This document shows positions 19,785-31,171 of a stretch of 64,000 nt of DNA, piece by piece. The stretch comes from Plasmodium coatneyi (taxonomy: Eukaryota; Apicomplexa; Aconoidasida; Haemosporida; Plasmodiidae). Made by a program: the position numbers and the translations under genes. Within the stretch, counting starts at the first letter, position 1, and the number at the start of each line of letters is the position of its first letter. The stretch lies in contig NC_033565.1 in NCBI RefSeq assembly GCF_001680005.1, positions 1,345,501-1,409,500 of the forward strand, written 5' to 3'. The notes under the pieces were generated by a model, which was given only the letters and a program-made list of their open reading frames with translations, was not told the origin of the DNA and did no database searches.

Positions 19785-22340
19785 AGGGTGGTCATGCACG
19801 GCTTGTTGATCTCAAGGGAAGTGCCCCAAAGAAGATTGTTGCACATGGGTGTGCGAGGGAGCAACCCTCCCCCCGCCACCGCAGCGCTAGTCTGTTCATT
19901 CTGGGTGAAAACGTAATACAACGCGGGAAAATAATGTTAACACGGAGGAAACTTTTATTTATTATTTATTTTTTTTTTTACAAAATATGGACCGTACACC
20001 TTTTGAGAGGGAACCAGGAAGCATTAGTTATTTGCACAAACATTTGTGCTTTCCACAATTGGCCATTTGCTGGTACCTCTTCACCATTTTGCGGCTCCCC
20101 CTTCCATTTTTATTTTTCCCCCCCGCATGAGAATTCCTACAGTTACACACACAAACTGCGTGAACGCGGGGGTCCCAATGGATTTGCCATGAACGTCTAG
20201 CAGGTTGGCTACCCAGTTGGTGTGCGTAAAGTAGCACAGGCAAAGTTCTAAAATGGATGCCTCTCCCTTTTTTCAGCAACAGTTACAGAGGTTGCTTACT
20301 ACGTCTTTGCTTTTTCCCTCGCTCGTGCCGTGTTGAAAAGTGTTTTTTTTTTTTTTTTTTTTTTGAAATGACGAAATTGTGGTCCCCCGTGAATGCTGTG
20401 GAGTGGGGTCAAGCACTCCATTTGGCTCCAGCACATGTAAAAAGAAAATAAATAAAGCAAAGCAAAGCGAAGCAAAGAAGCGCAAAGGGGAGAACGTGCC
20501 CCTTCACATGGGAGTGTATTATTTCCAAATGGTTTAGTCGCTCATTTTTTCACCCCCATATGTGTGTACCCCCAAAGTGGGACCTTCAAATTTGCCAACA
20601 CTTCGCTTCGTAAAAACGCTCCAAATGTACGTACGCTCCTGTCCCATTTTGTTCCTTCCGGGGGGGAAGCAAGTAAGTGTGTAAAAGGGAGAGTGGATTG
20701 TCCCCTCAGGGTGGTGGATAGGGTCGCCTTTAAAAGGAGGAATGCATTAAGGAGATATTTGTCCCCCCTTGTGTGTATAATTATTTTAAAAAAAAAAAAA
20801 AAAAAAAAAATTATCCATTTGAAATAGCTAGCTGTGTTGATCACCTCGACTTATGCGACCCTTTTGGGGGGAATATGAGGACGAGGCAATTCACGCAGGA
20901 AGGGTGCTGCTACGTAAACCACCTGGAGGGGAAGCAACTCTTCTATCTGTTCACGGTCGCTTCTCCATTTTCGACAACAAACACGTAACGATAATTCTGG
21001 GTGGACGAAACTTCTTCACATTTCACCTGACCTGTTCAGGCAAAAACGCTTCTTCCGCGTGACCAAGCAAATGTGGTACGTTCACCAAGTTGGCCTCTTC
21101 ACAGGAGATTGCAAAGGTGATACACGCCCAAGTATGAGCGGTTTAAATTTGTGCACAGTTACGACGTCATCACTTTAACCCCCAGTGGGAAAAATGCACA
21201 GATGGTGAATGCAACAGCGTGTCCATTTCACTCCTTTAAATTTGTTTCCACGTGTGTGTCAGCGTAAAAGGGGGCATCACTCCTCCTTCACACACACACA
21301 CACAGATATGAATATACCGCTGTCCTCTACGTAGCTCATTATTCACATTAACTTTGGCAAGGGAAAAATATACAAACCACTGTAGTTTGCACGCTGAATG
21401 GGGGTCCTCAAATGTTAATCCTGGTTGTTATGGCACTTGGGGAGAATTGGCCCAGGCAATCCCTTATCGCAGAACTGTGAGCACGTTTAAGCTGGTAAAC
21501 TTTGCTTCATTTTTACGAACTACATGCATAAGTAGGTCGTTCTACGTGTGTTCCTACGCTTTGCTGTTTTTTCCACTTTTTTTTTTTTCCCCCGTCCTCA
21601 AGTCGGTGTTATGAAAACAGAACGGTATGCCTCTCCCTGCGCTGTCAGCTATGGATGAAAAAAAAAAAAAACATACATTCCCTTTGGAAGGGCTACCTTT
21701 TGGCACCTTTCTGATAAGCCTTTTCCTTTTTTTCCGTTTCCTTTTTTTTTTTTATTTTCCCCTTAGCATGGCACTTATGCACATAGGTATTAAGTATAAA
21801 CGCGTGTAGAACATTGCACACTCGACGATGCTTACATAGGTACATGCGAACCTTTCCGCGCAGAAATAAACCATTTTGTACCTCTCGCTTGTTGTGAAGA
21901 GGCCCTTGTTAACCCTTCCATGCACCATCTTGTTCTTGCTTACGCGTCCATTTCACTGTTACGTGTTTTACCAAGGGGAACTTTTCCTTTACAAGCATAT
22001 TTTTGCTGAACAGTTAAGCGTGCACGTGGGGGGTGCCTATAATTTGTGTGTCTGTAGAGATCACTTAGGGGGTAGGAAGTCTTTCTTGCGTTGCCTGTCT
22101 TAGTAGCATTTGAGCGGGTCATTTTCGAATTCGTGCAGATAAAGCGCCCCTCCGCAGGAGCAACTACATGCTACACGTGCGTGCAAATGCTTTTGTAAGT
22201 TTGCCCCACGGGTGTGCACAGAAGAAAGGGGGGAACAAAGCTGCGGTCAACTGGTACACTCACCGACACAATCACGACTGTCCGCACTACTACCCGCAGC
22301 GCTACCCGAGCTGCTCTCCTAAGCACACCCAAATCGGAGG

Positions 22341-23815
22341 ATGAAACTGGACACAGTTTTTAAATTCCTGCTGGTCGTAGTCATCCTCTTCACAGTGCAG
22401 CAAATATGTCCCCTACATGAGATGCGCAGGAAGCTGCAAAATGGGACCCTGGTGCCCTGGGTGAAGGGTGCACTGAGCAAACTGTGTTCCCACTTTTGCT
22501 TTAAGAGCATCCAAAGGGACATGGAGATATTTTACCACGACAAGTACATAGTCCCGAGGCCGTGTTACTTTTTATTTTTCATTGTTAGCGCTTGCCTGAC
22601 TTTGGTTGCCAAGTGGTTGATGCACAGGGTTTCACACCCGCTGGGTGAGCGCTGGATCCCCCGCAAGTAGGCCCCAACTTACCAACTGCCGCATCGCATC
22701 TGCACATCGCATCTGCGTAGCGTGTGTGCACTTCACGTGGTTGCCAACTAGCGCAACCCGCAACCAATTCTAATGCGTCTCCCTCGCGTTTTCCCCCTCA
22801 GGAAATGGAGCGAACGCATACGGAAGATCAAGGTAGCCAGGTTCAACCTGATGTTTTTCAACCTGTTTTACTTCACCCTAATTAGTGCACTTGGTTTTGT
22901 TGCGCTGAGGGGCCAGACGTTCTTCCCCCACGAAATGGGCGGCCAGGGCAAGCTCAGCGATTACTTTGCAGGTATAGGTGCAGGCATCACGAAAAGAAGC
23001 AGCTACGTGTGGTGCAAGTGTGCATGTGTGCACGTGTGTATGCATGGAGAGCGGCACCAAAGTGAAATATTTTTTTTTTCTTTCCCCCCGTAGGCTACCC
23101 CAACCAGAAAACGTCCAGTCTTATACACCTGTATTACTTCCTAAATGGAGGGTATCTCCTCACATCTGTGTATTCTCTACTCATGGCTGAGAAGCTGCCG
23201 GATTTTTGTGAGAACTTCCTGCAACACCTGTGTGCAGTTATCCTGGTTTACTTTTCCTACGGCCAGAACTTCCTTCGAGTTGGGTCCATCATCATGCTCT
23301 GCCATGACATATGCGAGGTTTTCTCGTCCGCGTAAGGAAGGGGGGGGGAACGCTGCTCGTGCTATGCAGCGAACTACACAACACTACTACACCACACTAC
23401 GTTCATTCTACACCACAGTACGTCCATTTCACACCACACTATGTCTATTTTACACCACAGTACGTCCATTTCACACCGCCCCCGCAGGTGCCGCGTCTTT
23501 GTCGACACGAGACACAAAGTCGTGACGGTCAGCTCCTTCTGCATCCTCTTCACAAGCTGGGGATTCCTCCGCCTGTATATTTTCGCCAAGAGGTGTATAC
23601 TACCAGTGCATAGAAACCTCCACATGCTTGACCCCCTCATTGGGTACGAAGCTTGCGTGTGGCTAACATTTCTGTTGCTGGTTATTTTGCTAATGAATGC
23701 ATACTGGTTTGTCCTCATGGGAAAAATGTTTATTCACTTCGTTGCGAGTGGGAAGACGGAAGACATTTTGACGCGGGTGGACGAGCTGGAGGAGGGGGAG
23801 AAGAAGGTCCAGTGA
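22341..23815 (+). CDS. LAG1: LAG1/TLC-domain membrane protein (ceramide synthase-like), four exons
   Basis: Spliced gene with exons 22341-22666, 22802-22971, 23094-23331 and 23488-23815, giving 353 residues. Introns begin GTAGGC, GTATAG and GTAAGG and end CAG, TAG and CAG; phases join exactly. It has a signal-like first hydrophobic segment and at least five further ones. The TLC core reads ENFLQHLCAVILVYFSYGQ, then NFLRVGSIIMLCHDICE, closely following the ceramide synthase Lag1 motif. Two usual residues differ: the tandem His pair is Gln209-His210, and the HDxxD motif is His236-Asp237-x-x-Glu240. Ceramide synthases acylate sphingoid bases in the ER; this assignment is by family. The C-terminus ends in an acidic tail (DELEEGEKK), usual for the family. 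An alternative donor at 22645 was rejected because it breaks the frame. Convergent with SET9. Confidence 0.85.
23389..23478 (+). repeat. Intronic 21-bp minisatellite
   Basis: Four 21-bp units, each beginning ACACCACA(C/G)TA(C/T)G, followed by a partial fifth unit, inside intron 3 of the LAG1-like gene (23332-23487). The array ends immediately before the polypyrimidine tract and acceptor. Units 2 and 4 are identical; units 1 and 3 carry substitutions, mainly C to T changes. Confidence 0.8.
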
Positions 23816-24311
23816 GAGTACGCGGTGTGACGTGCGGGTGTGCTTCTTAGCGCTGCTTCTTTGAGCTGCTTCTTCGTGCCGCTCCTCCGTTGCCCATTTG
23901 TCCTTATCAAATCAGCGTCCTTTTAAATCTGCGCAACATTTTTTTTTTTTTTTTTTTTTTTACGTCCTTTTGGGAAACCTCTTTGTCGCTCCTAGCCGCG
24001 CTCTCTTCTCTAAAGAATAAAAACAATCCAAGTGGTGCACGACATATAATCCGCACAATGGCGCGCAGGTAGAATGGGTAAGCGTAATGGGTTTCTCTCC
24101 CCTCTTACATTTACATGTATGAGTCCCCGTATGGGAAGCAAAAATGGATACCCAAGGTGAGCACACAAGTGTGGCAAGGTGACGGAGGGGTCTCTTTAAA
24201 GGCATCCTTTTATTATTATTATTATTTTTTTTTTTTTTTTCACTAACAGATGACACGATCTGTCCGTCTAAGGTTACGTTGACCCTTATACCATTTCTTC
24301 CTTTGCAATAT
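23816..24311. other. Convergent 3' spacer LAG1/SET9
   Basis: About 500 bp between two stop codons, so it holds both 3' UTRs and poly(A) sites. It has a T run at 23940-23960 and an ATT(ATT)n-T tract near 24210-24240. No gene seen. Confidence 0.6.
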
Positions 24312-27300
24312 CTACTGCTTCTTCGGAGGGGGGGGCAGCTTTGCCTTCTTGGGCCACATTTTTTTCGGGACGATTGTTGCCTTTTCGCTCGTGGCAGATT
24401 TGGGTTCCGTGGGGGGGTTCATCTTGGCAGTGGGCTCCTTCGGGGGGGAACTTTCCTCCCCATTTGGGGTAGTCCCCCCCTGTTGTGTTGTCCCTCCAGG
24501 TTGTGTTTTCTCCTCCCCAGTTGGGGAAGTCTCCCCCTGCTTGGTTGCCCCTACCTGTGGTATGACCTCCCCCCCAAGGAAATTCGCATAGATGGAGGTG
24601 AGCACTGACCGATCGGGGCGTAAAATGGACAGCATCATATTTACCAGTGCCGTGATGAGGGTCCACCCCTGAGAGACGATATTCTTCTGGTGGTCAGTAA
24701 AGGCAGACAACCTGAGGTCGGCGTTGGCCAACATGCATATGCGTCTCTCACAGACCTTCCTCCAAGCAGCCTTCAGCATCTCAAAAGGATTGTATCCATT
24801 TATGTCTTTCACTTCATACAAATACAAGGGACAGTGCATTACTAGAAGTTTAAGTATCGTGATGCCCTTCTTAATTCTATGCAGTAATTTAAACGGAAGA
24901 AGTAGAAGGTCGCTTGGTAGGTCCTCTACAATGGGTATGTGTGCAGTGAGATGGTGACTGCTTCGACTAGACAATCCTTTGCAAGTGGCTCTCTTCATGA
25001 ATGGTCCCCCAACAGGGGCAGATACTAGATCGTTGTGATATGCTCTGTGGTCGTAGTAAATTGTATGTGTCCGCAGCAGTCCTTGTACCAGGCAATGCAA
25101 CACAGTAACGTTATCATTGTTTTTTAGAACAACTTGTGCGCCGTATGCCACCAACGTCTTTACCACCTGGAGGTGCAAACCGTATGCAGCTAACATGAGT
25201 GGAGTTTCCCCATGGAACGTCATTGCATCGACTTCAGTGTGATACTCTAGTAGGGTCTTTACAATTTCGTTGTGCCCGCTTAATGACGCCATGTGCAAAG
25301 CTGTGCTGCCTTCACTGTTCATTAGCTTTACTGGCACACCGCAGATCATGAGCTGTTTCGCTAGCTTCCTTTTCCCCCTCGTGCATGCGTAGTGAAGTGC
25401 ATTGTTCAAACCTAGCAATTTATGCGAAATAGACTTTGTGAGAATTTTCTGCACATAGTAATGTTTCACCTTGTTGTTTAGGACGTCGTCTGACTTCCCA
25501 GAATCGAAGCTGCTGCACATGGGGGAGGTACAACTTTCATCTGAGTTGTTTCTCCCCCTTGTATTATTCAAAAAATTTTTTTTTTTTTTTTTTTTTTTCT
25601 CCTTAAGGTTATCACTTTTTGATGAATCCATGTCTACATCTTCTTCACTTCCGACGGGTTGTCTCCTTCTACGATGATTAACCGTGTGACGGTCGGTTCG
25701 TATGCCTGTGTGGAGGATGCTCCTCTCTTCTGCTCCTTTTTTTACTTCTTCCTGATTGGATTTTCCCCTCTTGTTGGTAGTAGTGACGTAGTTGGAGGGT
25801 GGATCAGAGAGTAACGCGTGTGAATTGTGCACTCCATATGGTTTATGCGTTACGTCCTTGCGGCGTCTTCCCACAGCGGCGAGGTTAACGCGTTCGTTGA
25901 GTCTGAGCTTTTCCCTGTACTTCCTCCTCTTATACATCTGCTTCGCATCCAAATGTTTTAGAAGAATGGTGAGGATAATTTTCTGGTTGTTGTCTAACCT
26001 GCTGCTAGCTGGTCCGTAGGTGAACTCCTCGTCCTGGAGGAGATCCCCGAAGGGGAAGGGTCTCTCTATGTCGTTTGTGTAGTGGTGCGAATTAGCGTAT
26101 CGGTCTTGCGTAGGCATTAATGTGGCACCCCCTCGACGATTTGGTTTGTCCTCCCCATTCAACAGGTTGGCGTATTCACCTTCGAAGTTGTCCAGCTGCA
26201 CTTTTTGTGATTCTATCTCTTGTAACAAAATGGGGATGTAATTGGAGTAAAGATTCTGATCCTCCGATGGAAGGAAAGAACTAGCCATGTGTAGAAGAGC
26301 ATTCATATGTAGTTCATTCTTCGAAAAGGGAGAATAACCCATCCTTAGGAGAAGCTTTACCAGTTTTACGTTCCCAAAAGATGCCGCAATGGAGAGTGCG
26401 TTTTGTCCATTTCCGACGTATTGCATGTGCTTAAACAGCTTGAAAATGTGCGCCACATAATTTTCCCTCTCATAGTCCAGGTCGAAACATTGGCATGCCA
26501 TATAGATCGGGTAGAACGGATCCTCCTTCATTATTTTTCTAATTTGCCTGTACGACTCGTTTTTTTTCTGCGTCACATGGTGGTAGAAGTGACTGAACTC
26601 TTCCTTCTTGTTAAGGTAGAACTCCATCTCCTTGTAGGGACTGTACACATTGAAGCAGGTGGCATAGTTCCTCATTTGTTGGATTAGCGCAATAGTCAGG
26701 GTTGAGTTATACCCCGTTGTTACGGCTGCATTCCAGATAGACGCAAAAATGGGTTCTATCACGGATTCTGCATCTATCCCCCCTTCCTTCATGTACAGCT
26801 TGCAGTGGTTAGAGTAGTCGAAGGTGTAGTGAGCCAGATGTGCATACAGGTGGACCTTCTCCAGTGAGCATACAGGGAGGACATTTTCCGCCGCTATAAC
26901 TGCCTTGCGAAGGAAGATTAGTGACTCGTGCAATTGTCTGTTATGATCGTGTCTCATCAATCCTGCTAGTAAGGTGTGCACGTTAAACAGGATATGATGA
27001 TTCGGGTGCAGTAGGTACTGCACTTCGTTGTGTATCTGTAGGAGCTTCTTCTTCGCCTGGATGATGTCCCCCTGCATGTATTTCTCCTCCGCTTCTTGGT
27101 ACTGGGTGTAGATACTTCTCTCCAGACGCACGCAACGCTTATTCCCCTGGAGGGACAGCTTCCCGCAGTTTGAGCACAACCACCGTTCTGCATCTCCCCC
27201 CAGTTTGCGTGTCACCTCTTTGACCGTATCCTTTCCATTATTGGCTAGTTTTTTTTTACCGACTTCGTCTCCCTTGTCACAATTGCGATGATTTGGTCCC

Positions 27301-28835
27301 CCCTCCATGTTGAGCGCCTCAATCAGCGCCTCCGTCTTCATCGGGTAGATATAACCTTGGACGCACCTAGGACACTTCATACTCCTAAGGTGCAAATTAT
27401 TTTCCGTTGAGTCGGTGCACCTAATGCACCCACAACTGAAAAGACGAGCCATTCCTCGGAAGCTCTTTCTAACACTGAGGGGTACATACTGGTCCGATAA
27501 AATGCTTATGCACAGTTTACCTCCTTGCGGTATATTACAAATAGATCTGATGGTTATAAGTCCTTCCTCGTCGTAATGGAAGGAGCAAGTTGGAACACAG
27601 CTGTGATGCAGTTTAGCCACCTCGGGGGAGAAAACTAACCCAAAGGTCGTTTCAGGGTTGACTTGCTTAATAATGGAGGAGGGAGAGTAATACTTAACGG
27701 AGAGAGAGTATTGCCATACGATGAGCATAAATTCAACAAGCTCCTTCTGTTTCAAGTGGAGATAAAAAGACGAAGGGAACTCTAAAATAATCCGATTAGC
27801 TAAGGTGTTAAATGAATTGAATAGCTCAACTTGATTCGCCTTAACCACTTGGTAAAAGGACTCATTTAAGAAGAGGTCCTTTAGAATTTGTTGCTCCTTG
27901 TCTTTGTATTCTTTGTCAATCCTCACTTTAATGAGGACACGAAATATGTGAAGTACCACATGAAGCATCAGCTTTGCTTCTTTCGCAGCAGCGGAAATGA
28001 TTGGAAGGATAGGACACTCCTCCTTGTGTACCTTCATATTTTGTGCCAAACATTTCCAACTGCAGAAGATGTGTGTGCATGTGTGTGGATTTACGGGACA
28101 TTGGTAGCATTTGTTGGAGAGGTTTCTTTCTTTCAAGCAGTGGTAACAGGTTGGGTAGACATAGCTGTTGCAGAAGATGTGTTGGGTTAGTATTAGTGGC
28201 TTAACTTGGAGGACCACTTCGCCTGGCTCCATGTCTCTTTTTGCTAGGGCGATGTGCTGCTTTGCCGGGAGGAGTTTCACCAAGTTGTTACGTTCGGGCT
28301 GGTTGTCACTGCTTTCAGCGTCGCTTCCAACGTTGCTACGATCGCTTCTACCATCGTTTCTACCATCGCTTCCTTCACCATCCAATGTGGCCGCCGAGGG
28401 GAAGGGTAGTTCTTTGCGCCTCTCCGGGTAGCAGATCCGCTCCTTGTACTTCGTGGGGATCCTGGCCTCCTTGCTCACCTGGCGCTCCTCACACAGTTTA
28501 AGCAAGCTAGCCAGTTTCTCATTCTTCTGGTCAAGGTACAAGGCAGCATAGAGCAGGTTCAGGGCCGACTTATAATCCCCGATCTTCACGTAGAACTTAC
28601 TGAACAGCTCATACGCAAGGACACTCTTTGGGTTCTTGTCCAGGAAACTCCTCACCAAAGCGGAGATTACTTCCTTGTCGTTTCGTTCATGCAACTTTGG
28701 CAACTCAATTAAAATATCCTTCAGTTCTTCTTCATTCTTCTGCGGAGGATGGTTGCTCTTCTGCGTGTATCCCTCCTCCTTCCGGCGCCGCAGTGCGCGC
28801 TTTTCTACGTCTCGGAGGAGGGACACGCTCAGCAT
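24312..28835 (-). CDS. SET9: MYND-SET domain protein with TPR-like and ankyrin repeats (SET9)
   Basis: 1507-residue single-exon protein with ATG at 28833-28835. The order of parts is: TPR-like helices (about 55-110); a SET N-terminal strand with KRDMEPGEVVL; a MYND zinc finger (about 225-270, CYHCLKE...CYQC...CSWKCL...H..EC); the SET core with LVFSPEVAKLHHSC (near 407); and a post-SET cluster FSCGCIRC (near 468). After that come a helical C-lobe, one ankyrin repeat near 815, and a block of ankyrin repeats at about 1145-1230 (NSEGSTALHMASLSGHNEIV). The tail is Pro/Gly/Thr-rich and Lys-rich. The layout is SMYD-like, implying lysine methylation. The usual NHSCxPN SAM/substrate motif is HHSCVPT here, so activity should not be assumed. 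The name SET9 is from my memory of the P. falciparum orthologue. Confidence 0.85.
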   Translation of the reverse strand: MLSVSLLRDVEKRALRRRKEEGYTQKSNHPPQKNEEELKDILIELPKLHERNDKEVISALVRSFLDKNPKSVLAYELFSKFYVKIGDYKSALNLLYAALYLDQKNEKLASLLKLCEERQVSKEARIPTKYKERICYPERRKELPFPSAATLDGEGSDGRNDGRSDRSNVGSDAESSDNQPERNNLVKLLPAKQHIALAKRDMEPGEVVLQVKPLILTQHIFCNSYVYPTCYHCLKERNLSNKCYQCPVNPHTCTHIFCSWKCLAQNMKVHKEECPILPIISAAAKEAKLMLHVVLHIFRVLIKVRIDKEYKDKEQQILKDLFLNESFYQVVKANQVELFNSFNTLANRIILEFPSSFYLHLKQKELVEFMLIVWQYSLSVKYYSPSSIIKQVNPETTFGLVFSPEVAKLHHSCVPTCSFHYDEEGLITIRSICNIPQGGKLCISILSDQYVPLSVRKSFRGMARLFSCGCIRCTDSTENNLHLRSMKCPRCVQGYIYPMKTEALIEALNMEGGPNHRNCDKGDEVGKKKLANNGKDTVKEVTRKLGGDAERWLCSNCGKLSLQGNKRCVRLERSIYTQYQEAEEKYMQGDIIQAKKKLLQIHNEVQYLLHPNHHILFNVHTLLAGLMRHDHNRQLHESLIFLRKAVIAAENVLPVCSLEKVHLYAHLAHYTFDYSNHCKLYMKEGGIDAESVIEPIFASIWNAAVTTGYNSTLTIALIQQMRNYATCFNVYSPYKEMEFYLNKKEEFSHFYHHVTQKKNESYRQIRKIMKEDPFYPIYMACQCFDLDYERENYVAHIFKLFKHMQYVGNGQNALSIAASFGNVKLVKLLLRMGYSPFSKNELHMNALLHMASSFLPSEDQNLYSNYIPILLQEIESQKVQLDNFEGEYANLLNGEDKPNRRGGATLMPTQDRYANSHHYTNDIERPFPFGDLLQDEEFTYGPASSRLDNNQKIILTILLKHLDAKQMYKRRKYREKLRLNERVNLAAVGRRRKDVTHKPYGVHNSHALLSDPPSNYVTTTNKRGKSNQEEVKKGAEERSILHTGIRTDRHTVNHRRRRQPVGSEEDVDMDSSKSDNLKEKKKKKKKNFLNNTRGRNNSDESCTSPMCSSFDSGKSDDVLNNKVKHYYVQKILTKSISHKLLGLNNALHYACTRGKRKLAKQLMICGVPVKLMNSEGSTALHMASLSGHNEIVKTLLEYHTEVDAMTFHGETPLMLAAYGLHLQVVKTLVAYGAQVVLKNNDNVTVLHCLVQGLLRTHTIYYDHRAYHNDLVSAPVGGPFMKRATCKGLSSRSSHHLTAHIPIVEDLPSDLLLLPFKLLHRIKKGITILKLLVMHCPLYLYEVKDINGYNPFEMLKAAWRKVCERRICMLANADLRLSAFTDHQKNIVSQGWTLITALVNMMLSILRPDRSVLTSIYANFLGGEVIPQVGATKQGETSPTGEEKTQPGGTTQQGGTTPNGEESSPPKEPTAKMNPPTEPKSATSEKATIVPKKMWPKKAKLPPPPKKQ

Positions 28836-30984
28836 GGGGGTGAGTCGTTCCTGGTGTGGTCTGTTAGGAGGATGAGTGAGTGGTCGATGGAGCTGCTTCC
28901 TTAATGACCCTCACTGGCGTCGGTTTTACCACAAGGGAGAAGCCTCTTCTGGTTTATGCTGCCCACCCAACGTGACATCCCACCATGCTAACGATGGATT
29001 CGTCTCAGATGGTAAATAACAAAGGAGTGTATCTCCCCCCCTTTCTCACAAGACACGTGTCTACTTATTTCCTCGTGTTTGTTCAGATCGGACAGGTGTC
29101 TTAGCAAAACCAACAAGACATGCCACCATTTCCCATCCTCCCCATGAAGGAAAGGTGGAAAAAAAAAAAAAAAAAATTAAAGGGCTATTTGCCTTCCTGC
29201 ATGCACGTATGCGTATCGGAATGTATCACCATGTGTGAGCATACCCCACGTGCGGACATACGTTTAAATGGGCACGTTTATTTTATTTTATCCTCCCTTT
29301 GGTCACCCGACCTATCAAACGGACGACATAATTCCACGTGCGCCAATGTAAGGGATTTAAAAAAAAAAAAAAAAAGAAAAACAGAACAAAGTTGAAGCCT
29401 TTCCAGGAAAACAACCTTTTTGCTCGTGTGGAATTACCCACCCGGCAATGTGCTAATTTTTTTTTTTTTTTCAGACTTTTTTTACATGAATCGCGGAAGG
29501 GGAATTTTTCTTCGCATACCAGCGCTATGACCATGCTTTCAGGAGACCTTCTGAATGGAATTTTTTTTTCTTTTTCTGGAAAATGAAACGGCAGTCTTGT
29601 GTCGATGGGTGGTGGTGGGAGAGCGTGTGTATCCATTTGGGGAAAAACTCGCCTTTAAGGGAATGCACCCGAAATGGCAGGGGTGAGCCGATGAGTAAAT
29701 TGGACAATGGTCCCGTTATGCGAGTGGCAAATTGGCGAAGGAGTTCTGATGCGCGGGACAGGGGCGAGACGGAGCACACACACTTTGCGTCCACCCCATT
29801 TGACATGTCCAGAAAGGGTCACCATGCTAAACCGGGTGGGAAGAAAAGGAACACGCCAAGCGAGACGAGCAAAGCGAACAAAAAGAACAAAACGCGTACC
29901 TTATGCGTAACCGACTTGAGTCTCCCCGGTTCACTTTAACCATTCGGCGAAATTTAACTCTCCCCTTAGTGTCCTTTTTTTTTTTTTTTTTTTTTCTTTC
30001 CTTCTTTTTTGATCCCCCCCCAAAGAACCGAATATTGGCAACTCGACAATTTTACCTGCACATGTTCAGAAAAGAAAAACAGACCAACAGGGAAAGCGAC
30101 GAGGACAAGCGCAATCAACAGAAAAAAGCTGCACACCTGCTTGCCCATCTCGCATTACTTTGCTGCGGAGGTCGAACCAAACGTATGAGAAGCAGTCCAG
30201 ACAGTTTTCCGCAATTTTTTTTTTTTTCGCGAGGACGTGACTTCGCTTTTGCATCCCCACTTTGGATTTTTGCCCCCGTCCCCCTCAGGTGAGCAGAATG
30301 ATGATCCCTTCCCCCCGCATGAGCATGCGATGAGGAGAGTGACAGGGAAAGAATCATGCTGCATGTAATTTGTATTGGTGTATCATCATGCGTGAAGCAC
30401 ATGTGTGTATATACATGTGTCTGTCCCCCCCCCTCCTGACAGATTAACCCTTGGAAGTGGCGTCCAAACTGATGCATGCATGTTCAGTGTGCGTCCAAAA
30501 CTGACCCTTTTGGCGGCAACCCACGAATCTGCGAGTGAACAGCGCGGGAAAAAAAAAAAAAAAAAAGAAAAGAAAAAAAACGCAACAAAACGTAACGTAA
30601 CGTAACGAAAGCAGTGAGGAGAAGACGAAAAAACCGAATTGACCATCAAACGTTGGAACAAAAAAAAAAAAAAAAAAAGGAGATTCCCTTTTAAGACACA
30701 CCATTTGGACGAATGCCCATTTTGAACCAATCCGTCCCCATCCCAGGGAAAATCCCCTGAACGCAAAAGTTTCTGCGTCCCTCCATAGACCATTAAACAA
30801 CTTTGCGATAACATGCTCATCTGTCTGGAACAGCTTGACTTCTATAACGTCCTTGCAATTTCAGACTTGTTCGACTTATTTGGCTCCGTTGACGTTTGCA
30901 TCGTTGCGGAGTTGTTACACTTACTCAGGAGGTTATTCCCCCTTTTGACTTTGTCCTGACCCCCCTGAATCTGCAAACCGCAGC

Positions 30985-31069
30985 GTAAGTTCCATCACAG
31001 AAGGCGTGTCTATGCGCTCCGTTCCTCCCCCGTGAAGTGTTCTTCATTGATTTGCTTTCCCCTTTGCAG
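30985..31069 (+). other. Putative 5' UTR intron of P38
   Basis: A strong donor (CAGC|GTAAGT at 30985) is followed 85 nt later by a good acceptor (TTTCCCCTTTGCAG ending at 31069), about 100 bp before the P38 ATG. Neither flanking frame continues into P38, so if it is real it splices the leader only. Confidence 0.4.
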
Positions 31070-31111
31070 GCTACGTGAACCTGGAAGAATCTCCCCCATA
31101 GAGGCACATCC

Positions 31112-31160
31112 ACATTGACATCCACATTGACATTCATATTCACATTCACATTCATATTAA
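31112..31160 (+). repeat. Hexamer-based repeat in the P38 leader
   Basis: About eight copies of a six-base ACATTC/ACATCC/ATATTC-type unit lie just upstream of the P38 start codon. The repeat is open in the P38 frame but contains no ATG, so it is probably leader sequence. Confidence 0.65.
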
Positions 31161-31171
31161 CCTCCCCCCAA

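Larger units (their letters stand above)
18319..22340. other. 4-kb spacer between oTPT and the LAG1 gene
   Basis: The longest gene-poor stretch in the window. It contains A-rich repeats of GTAAAAAA type at about 18630-18800, a run of about 27 A's near 19248-19274, a trinucleotide array at 19351-19417, one candidate minus-strand exon (19482-19616), a hairpin (19751-19784), T/A runs near 20342, 20790 and 21580, and one partial copy of the dispersed palindrome at 21026-21040. A 179-codon open minus-strand frame (18813-19352) is mostly poly-Phe and unassigned sequence, with no recognisable domain. I could not assemble a convincing gene here. Confidence 0.45.
28836..31171. promoter_or_regulatory. 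Divergent region between SET9 and P38
   Basis: 2.3 kb serving as the upstream region of both genes. It has several A/T runs (for example 29159-29177, 29359-29375, 29457-29471, 29976-29994, 30549-30566, 30660-30678), one degenerate copy of the dispersed palindrome (30055-30070), and a likely spliced leader for P38 (listed separately). A 46-codon frame from ATG 30812 encodes a leucine-rich peptide but has no recognised family; I leave it out. Confidence 0.5.

Noticed and set aside
22645..22650. GTGAGC donor at the end of LAG1 exon 1
   Set aside because: Joins out of frame with exon 2; GTAGGC at 22667 keeps frame.
30812..30958. 46-codon leucine-rich frame upstream of P38
   Set aside because: Too short, no family, and it lies in the probable spliced leader.
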